Source of the DNA: Cryptomeria japonica | Lineage: Eukaryota > Streptophyta > Pinopsida > Cupressales > Cupressaceae | Reading direction: 5' to 3' | Assembly: GCF_030272615.1 (NCBI RefSeq) | Contig: NC_081415.1 | Coordinates: 191,980,270-192,044,269 of the forward strand | Length of the DNA: 64,000 bases | The notes under the pieces: model-generated | The model's database searches: none | The model's input: the letters and a program-made list of their open reading frames with translations, nothing else | Told to the model about the DNA's origin: nothing | Program-made: the position numbers and the translations under genes | Part shown: positions 58,884-64,000 of the stretch, in pieces | Numbering within the stretch: position 1 is the first letter of the stretch | Layout: every line of letters begins with the position of its first letter

Positions 58884-58955
58884 TTGGATGACCCCTTTTC
58901 ATCATCGGCTGTTTTAAAGCAGGAGAAACAGGGCTTTGCTGAGAGGTCTGAATTG
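58884..58955 (+). CDS. possible short coding exon, unknown protein
   Basis: TTATCTACAG precedes and GTGAGGGCA follows a 72-base segment that is open in one phase only and gives 24 codons beginning LDDPFSSSAVL and ending FAERSEL. Both other phases contain stops. Splice sites fit plant consensus and the length is a whole number of codons. I do not recognise the protein. A second candidate exon at 59373-59424 is open only in a phase that would need two bases from the previous exon, so the two cannot be joined directly without a stop. Confidence 0.35.
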
Positions 58956-59372
58956 GTGAGGGCAAGATGAAAAAGGTTTTGGATCAGACTTATAGAGACA
59001 TGTAAGAACATATCTCTTAAATTGTTAGAGCGTTGCATTAAAATTAAAAAGTCTCCTAAATTCTTTTGATGAGTTTTTCTTATTGGCACTGGAAGATGAA
59101 GATTTTGCCAGGCAACCCATGTACTAAAATGGACTTGTTTGATTTAGTCATGTATAGGAAGATTTGAAATTATTTGAATCTCTTTACATGATCCATGTTA
59201 TTTAACCTCCTCACCAAATTGAATTTGATCATGGGTTCTTTTAATTCAGGTTACTTTGGAGTATATTGATCAAAGCTAGAATTTGAATATGATTTTATAG
59301 TTTTTGTAATTATAACATGATTCACTTGGAAAGACTCTGTAACTTGTCGTGAATTGTATGAATATTTTGCAG

Positions 59373-59424
59373 TCGGAGAGAGGTGAATAAAAAAGTTCTG
59401 AAGGTGCCTGGAATTGAGCAAAAG
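59373..59424 (+). other. possible exon (phase-incompatible with 58884-58955)
   Basis: TATTTTGCAG precedes and GTGAGA follows 52 bases whose open phase reads REVNKKVLKVPGIEQK. It may be an alternative or first coding exon, or a chance match to splice signals. Confidence 0.25.
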
Positions 59425-59429
59425 GTGAG

Positions 59430-60163
59430 AAATTTAAATTTGTTGGACATTTACTTGCCTTATCCAGGAGGCAAAAATTGCACTTTGTTTGTTTCCGATA
59501 GCCAATTTACTCTTTGTGACATATATCAAGTCTTTAGGCCCAGGGTAGATTACTTGAGTCTAAGGATCTGAATATTTCATTTTTGGTTGTCTTTCCTCTA
59601 ATTAGTTTTCCCCGTTCCAATATATATACCCACTTTAGTCTTTAATTCACTCAAATGGATGCCCCTTTGCAACCAGCATCAACTAGGTTCAAAATGTAAG
59701 CATATTCATGTAGTGATGATGATGTGGCCTCCGGCTGGTACTTTTGTATTTTAAATTATAGTTCTCAACTTCTATTCATGGGTGATATTGGAAATTTCAA
59801 ACATTGCAAATTTTTGTTCACCCCTTGTAAATATTATTGCATTTAAAAGCTGATATATTTAGTGTTAATATGCAACCCATATCCCAAAAATTAAATTGAC
59901 AATAAATACTCCAAAGGAATTCTATGAAAGCTAAAAATAACTCAAAAGAACTTATCTGCAAGTTGGATCCAATCATCCTCCACATTTTCCGTTTCTTGCA
60001 AAGTTGATAGTATATCACTAACATGTATTCAATAAGTTGTAATATTGTTTCTAACTTGTTTAATTATCCATTTATAACATATATTGGCAATCATTTCCAT
60101 TTGATGAAATAAAGCTTATAGGTGTTTCCTGTAGTAACCTGATTTTAGTGGGGTAGTAACAAG
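59430..60163. other. intron-like stretch
   Basis: No gene. T-rich plant-intron-like composition; some short open frames without coding character. Confidence 0.4.
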
Positions 60164-60214
60164 TCCTCTCTCTCTCTCTCTCACTCACTCTCGCTCTCTC
60201 ATTCACTCACTCAT
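60164..60214 (+). repeat. CT microsatellite
   Basis: A (CT)n run passing into CACTCACTC and CGCTCTCTC variants. Confidence 0.95.
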
Positions 60215-60501
60215 ATTCCTTTGGTAACTGTATTTGTAATCAAATTCCTCAATTTTTATTGGATTTATAAGTTCCCCAGTGTGGTGCTTTAACATATCAA
60301 GGTGGTGAATGCCAGCTTGATATCATAACCCTCTAACAATTCTATTTGCAAGATCCAATTTTCATTTATTTGATTTATCTTCAGTAACATACAGATAATA
60401 TTTGCTCTTGCACATAAAGCATTGTTCGATCTCCTGCACAGTATAATTTCTATTGCTGGGAAACATTACTTGTGAGTTGCCTTTTATTTGTTACTCTCAT
60501 C

Positions 60502-61034
60502 CAAAGTTTAAAAACTCGGACTCGCCACAGACTCGGCAAACCAAAAATTTGGACTCGGACTCGGACTCGTGAATGACTCGTGAAAGACTCGGCAAGGACT
60601 CGCGAAAAAAAAAACCGTAGTTTTACAAAAAAACATAAAGAAATTAATGCATTTAGAGAACATAAGAGCCATAATTGAAACATTACACATGTCACATACT
60701 CATAGTTTCAAACTTTCAACTTTAAAATGTATAATACCAAGATTTCTTCAATGCTAATTATGCTGTTATATGGAGCCTAATCAGACTCGGAGGTTAAATT
60801 TTCCCTACTTCCATCGGCACAGTTTCCCTTTATATTTTTCGACGGGGGTTTGGGGGCAGCACCCCCAAGTTGGGGGGTCAAGGGGCATCACTCAGTTATT
60901 TTTCTTTTATTTTTCACTCCCTCAGTTATGCCAAATGAAGGCAATTTTTTTTAAAAAAAACTCAATTTTAAAGCTTGCATGTCTTTTTTTCTGGGTCGTG
61001 CGAGTCCATCTGAAAGATGAGTTTTAAAACTATG
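60502..61034. mobile_element. non-autonomous hAT element, 533 bp
   Basis: It is flanked by the 8-bp direct repeat CTCTCATC (60494-60501 and 61035-61042). The terminal inverted repeats are CAAAGTTTAAAAACTC at the left and, reverse-complemented, CATAGTTTTAAAACTC at the right (14 of 16 match). An 8-bp target duplication with CA-starting ends is the hAT signature. The left subterminal region (60514-60605) has about nine ACTCG motifs, like transposase subterminal binding sites. The interior holds a G-rich stretch (60844-60885) with four G-runs and a TTGGGGG/CCCCCAA hairpin. No transposase. Confidence 0.9.
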
Positions 61035-61042
61035 CTCTCATC

Positions 61043-62295
61043 ACATTACTTTTATTTTATCCACTCTTGGATTTCATGGTAAGTTGTACATGACTTTGAG
61101 CATTTCTATTTGTGTCAAAGGTAAATTGATAACTCAACTATGTAAACGACATCTTTTTTTTTTGTGCAAATAAGTTGAAAACAAGGTTGACTTGTAAGTT
61201 GGTTTGTACTTGCATCATAGGCAAATTTAAGTTTTGCCAATGCCAAGTCTCATTATTATGAATGGTTTTGTAAAGGCTTCTGACATAAAATTTTAACGAT
61301 TTTGTCTAAAGCCTCTCATTCACTATTCTGGCATAATTTATGGATATGATGGGCTAAGTTGTACTGTAACTTGCTTTCAAGTGTATGCTGCAATGTTTTG
61401 ATGCTTATACAAATCAAGGATTTCCTTAATGACTAAAGATTTACTTTAGAGAAGTGCAGATAGATACAAGAAATTCTTATATTATAACATTATGGAGCCC
61501 TAAAACAATACTGTTGTTAAATCATATAACTACACACACAATTCATAGCTATCTCCTGGACCATAACTTTTTTCAAATTCTGGACCAAACTTGTGTAAAA
61601 ATTTGACAAAAGTCACAAAACTATATGGACCCATACAAATGCCCTCAAATTTAGAGATTTAAATAAAAGTTCACAGTTAATATTGAAGTTAACAACTGCT
61701 ATTAAACCAAATATGTATACAGAAGGTTTTGCCCATTGTGGGTGAGAAGCCTGATTTGGCATGAACAAGTGCCTATCTAAACTAGATCAAGATATAGACT
61801 TATAGTTACACTTAAAGGGGAACATAACACCGATAGAGTTCCAAGTAGTTCAAGACTGCTGACTGCCGACTGGTCTTTATCCCGCTCATTGATGATTCTG
61901 TGAACATTAAAATACTGGATTTCTTGCTTTGTTAGATGTTCCTCGACTGGCACCTTCTGGAATTTCTGATGTTCAGTGGTGATTCCAAGTTAGACTTACA
62001 TGTAGCAGAGGATAGAGGACAAGCCCTACATCTTCCTTTTTGGTAGCCATACTATTACTTACACTGAATGAAAATATCATGTGAGAAAATCCACTTACGC
62101 CCACAAAGAATTGTTATCCAAATTTGTTTGAGGCTATCACAGCACATAATCCATAGTAATATTCATCCAAGGTCTTCCGGAAATAATCCTGTTGATTGGA
62201 CATGCACTTTAATGATGTACCTAGTTTTGCCAGAGGAAATGAATTTATTGTTATCTTTGTGTAATGTTAGATCTAAAGTATAAACAATGTCTTCT
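61043..62295. other. non-coding stretch
   Basis: No gene or repeat recognised. The sequence is of mixed composition and might be intron of the putative gene. Confidence 0.4.
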
Positions 62296-62661
62296 CTACC
62301 ATGCTGAAGGTTTTAGTAGTGTCAAAGTAATGTGTAGACTGCAGCTATGTTTTTTCTCATACATCTTATAGAAATTCACAAGTACGTAGAAGTTAGGATG
62401 AAATGCAAAGCCACCTTCATGTAAATTTGAATCCGCATCAACAAGACACTGACAAGATTTGATAGTTCTACCAAAGAATCCATTGTTATTCTTTGTCATC
62501 ACTAGTGATTCCTGCTTGCTACTCAAGTGATCAACTACAGCATATGTCTTATAAGTTATAACTTGTTTATTGCCCCACGAAGTGTAAATTTTGTGACCCA
62601 GATTAGTAATCAGATTATCAGTATTTAATCTGAATTGTACCAATACAATACTTAGCTGAAC
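62296..62661 (-). other. orphan ORF, unrecognised
   Basis: An open minus-strand frame of about 120 codons. Internal text such as GHKIYTSWGNKQVITYKTYA and FAFHPNFYVLVNFYK looks protein-like, with balanced composition. It lies beyond the presumed end of the copia LTR. No domain recognised. It could be an exon-derived or LTR-derived chance frame. Confidence 0.3.
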
Positions 62662-62729
62662 TCTTCAGCCTCTTATCAGATCTGCATGTTTAATGGTCAG
62701 ATTTACCCTTCTAATTATTCCTAGTCTGC

Positions 62730-63108
62730 ATCAAATCTGCTCTCTAACAGAATTCTGGAACAACCGATGCCTTTGACCTTCTTGGATGAGTTCGCCCAAT
62801 TTTACTTCTCAATTTCGCATACTTAGTTGCAGAGGTATTTCACTTTGCAAGAGGGAAAGTAAGAATGTGTTTGTGTTTGGTAAATGATCATTATTTATAT
62901 GATCATTTAACCCACATAACCTTTAAGTCGGCTTCCATTTACATATTCATTTTGGCGCCAATTTAATGTGGCGTGGTAAATGGGGCTGGTCTTTGTTTTA
63001 GGGCCACGTTAATCCTTTTAGGGCCGGTCCTCTACGTTATACTTAAGGGAAGGGGTTCAGATGTTGCCTTAGGGCAATCCGAACCCTCTTTCCTAGTTAC
63101 AAACAACA
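62730..63108 (-). repeat. 3' LTR of the minus-strand copia element (lower end uncertain)
   Basis: On the minus strand AAGAAGGAG (polypurine tract, 63109-63117) is followed by TGTTGTTTGTAACTAGG. A CATATAAATAATG box lies near 62895. The lower end is not fixed by any partner LTR. Confidence 0.55.
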
Positions 63109-63163
63109 CTCCTTCTTAACTAGGGAAGAGGAGAATACATAATCTGAACCTTTAGAGTTCCAT

Positions 63164-63357
63164 CAAGCACACAAGCATAGAATGGATCTAGCACACAAGC
63201 ATAGAATTACATCTTCCACCTAGCACACAAGCATAGGATGGTTCTAGCACACAAGCATAGAAAGTGTAATACAAAAGTGGGTCTTTACATAATTACAATT
63301 TTCCATCTAGCACACAAGCATAGATTGGACATAATTCATTCTTGCACACAAGCAAAG
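63164..63357 (-). repeat. six copies of a 17-bp motif before the copia LTR
   Basis: CTAGCACACAAGCATAG on the plus strand, at 63164, 63188, 63220, 63244, 63307 and 63341 (the first and last with changes). The array lies between the pol stop and the polypurine tract. Confidence 0.93.
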
Positions 63358-63383
63358 AATGATTCAAAGTGCTGCAGATAGAG

Positions 63384-63992
63384 TCACTGAGATTGAAGCT
63401 CCCTCTCAATCAGGGTTTTGTTTTCCACAACACCAAGTCTATCTCTGAAGTATTCGAACTTCACCCTGGATAACGGTTTGGTAAGGATGTCCGCAATCTG
63501 TTCATCTGTGCTAATGTACTTTAGATGAATGGCGCCTCTTTGCACCATGTCCCGAATGAAATGATAGTGTGTTTCCACATGTTTGGATTGATCATGAAAT
63601 ACAGGATTTACTAACATCTTTATACAGCTTTGATTATCACAATGAATGGTGGTAGGACCACTAGCTTAACCAAATAATTCAACAAGGAGCTTGCGAAGCC
63701 ACACTGCTTCTCTGGATGCAACGGATGCGGCAATGTACTCAGCTTCTGCAGTGCTTAATGCTACTGAAGATTGCTTTCTACATGCCCAAGAGGTCACTGC
63801 AGAGCTTAAGTTGAAGCAGATACCTGAAGTACTTTTCCTGTCCTTGACACTTCATGCCCAATTTGAATCTGAGTAGCCTTCCAAGAGGATTGAGGTATTA
63901 AGTGAATACTTCAGCCCATAACCAATCGTGCCACGCAGGTATCTTAGGATGTGCTTAGCAGCAACTAGGTGAACAAGTTTAGGTAAGCTCAT
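63384..63992 (-). pseudogene. pol: Ty1/copia RNase H and pol C-terminus
   Basis: One frame from 63992 to 63384 with two stops (a TGA near 63866 and a TAA near 63664). It shows VAAKHILRYLRGTIGYGLKY, EGYSDSNWA, ALSTAEAEYIAASVASREAV, then HVETHYHFIRDMVQRGAIHL and TDEQIADILTKPLSRVKFEY, the canonical end of copia pol. The acidic RNase H residues are present. The element continues past the window edge. Damage is light compared with the other copia remnants here. Confidence 0.92.
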
Positions 63993-64000
63993 GAACTAGC

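Noticed and set aside
60450-60695. Arg/Val-rich minus-strand ORF
   Set aside because: Produced by the ACTCG repeats at the left end of the hAT element.
1-64000. CRISPR arrays, tRNA/rRNA genes, bacterial operons or prophage
   Set aside because: No direct-repeat/spacer pattern, cloverleaf, rRNA or operon structure seen; the short repeats present (52-bp unit, 17-mers, 62-bp pair) belong to retroelements.

Overview
The window looks like repeat-rich nuclear DNA of a seed plant with a large genome. A gymnosperm (conifer type) is my best guess, because of the AT-rich sequence, the old nested LTR and LINE insertions, the long gene-poor tracts and the Tat-type Ty3/gypsy elements; this is inference. 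There is no bacterial, organellar or viral gene organisation, no tRNA or rRNA gene and no CRISPR array. Almost every recognisable protein is a broken piece of a transposable element.

Layout. 1-6060 (+) is the 3' half of a Tat-lineage Ty3/gypsy element: reverse transcriptase tail, two RNase H domains, integrase, a repeat-bearing spacer, polypurine tract and a 1.5 kb LTR. It abuts a LINE scrap. 6.3-14.1 kb is mostly non-coding, with degraded Ty1/copia LTR/primer-site relics and a pair of 0.8-0.9 kb direct repeats. 14.1-41.7 kb is dominated by minus-strand gypsy-like elements, here called D, A, B and C. They keep gag, a dead protease, an unknown ORF, polypurine tracts and LTRs, but no reverse transcriptase or integrase. 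Around them lies a large direct duplication (16650-23290 and 30191-36042). One copy carries a solo LTR with a 5-bp target duplication, the other a truncated LINE with a 16-bp target duplication, and each copy shows the empty site of the other's insertion. 41.7-46.0 kb holds two copia remnants in opposite orientation. 46.3-56.4 kb has a pair of 1.5 kb direct repeats flanking a 6.2 kb nearly full-length but decayed LINE (minus strand) with a 17-bp target duplication. 57.2-59.5 kb is the only stretch that resembles the start of a host gene: a GC-richer promoter/5'UTR, a good splice donor, an intron with degenerate repeats and one or two possible short coding exons. 60502-61034 is a non-autonomous hAT element with an exact 8-bp target duplication. 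The window ends in a minus-strand copia element (62.7-64.0 kb) with a six-copy 17-bp repeat before its LTR.

No genes work together as a pathway. The interest lies in insertion history, in the pol-less gypsy family with its unknown conserved ORF, and in palindromes upstream of the LTR TATA boxes whose sequence changes between subfamilies while their symmetry largely persists. I did not find a clearly new biological system; the best candidates are in the findings.
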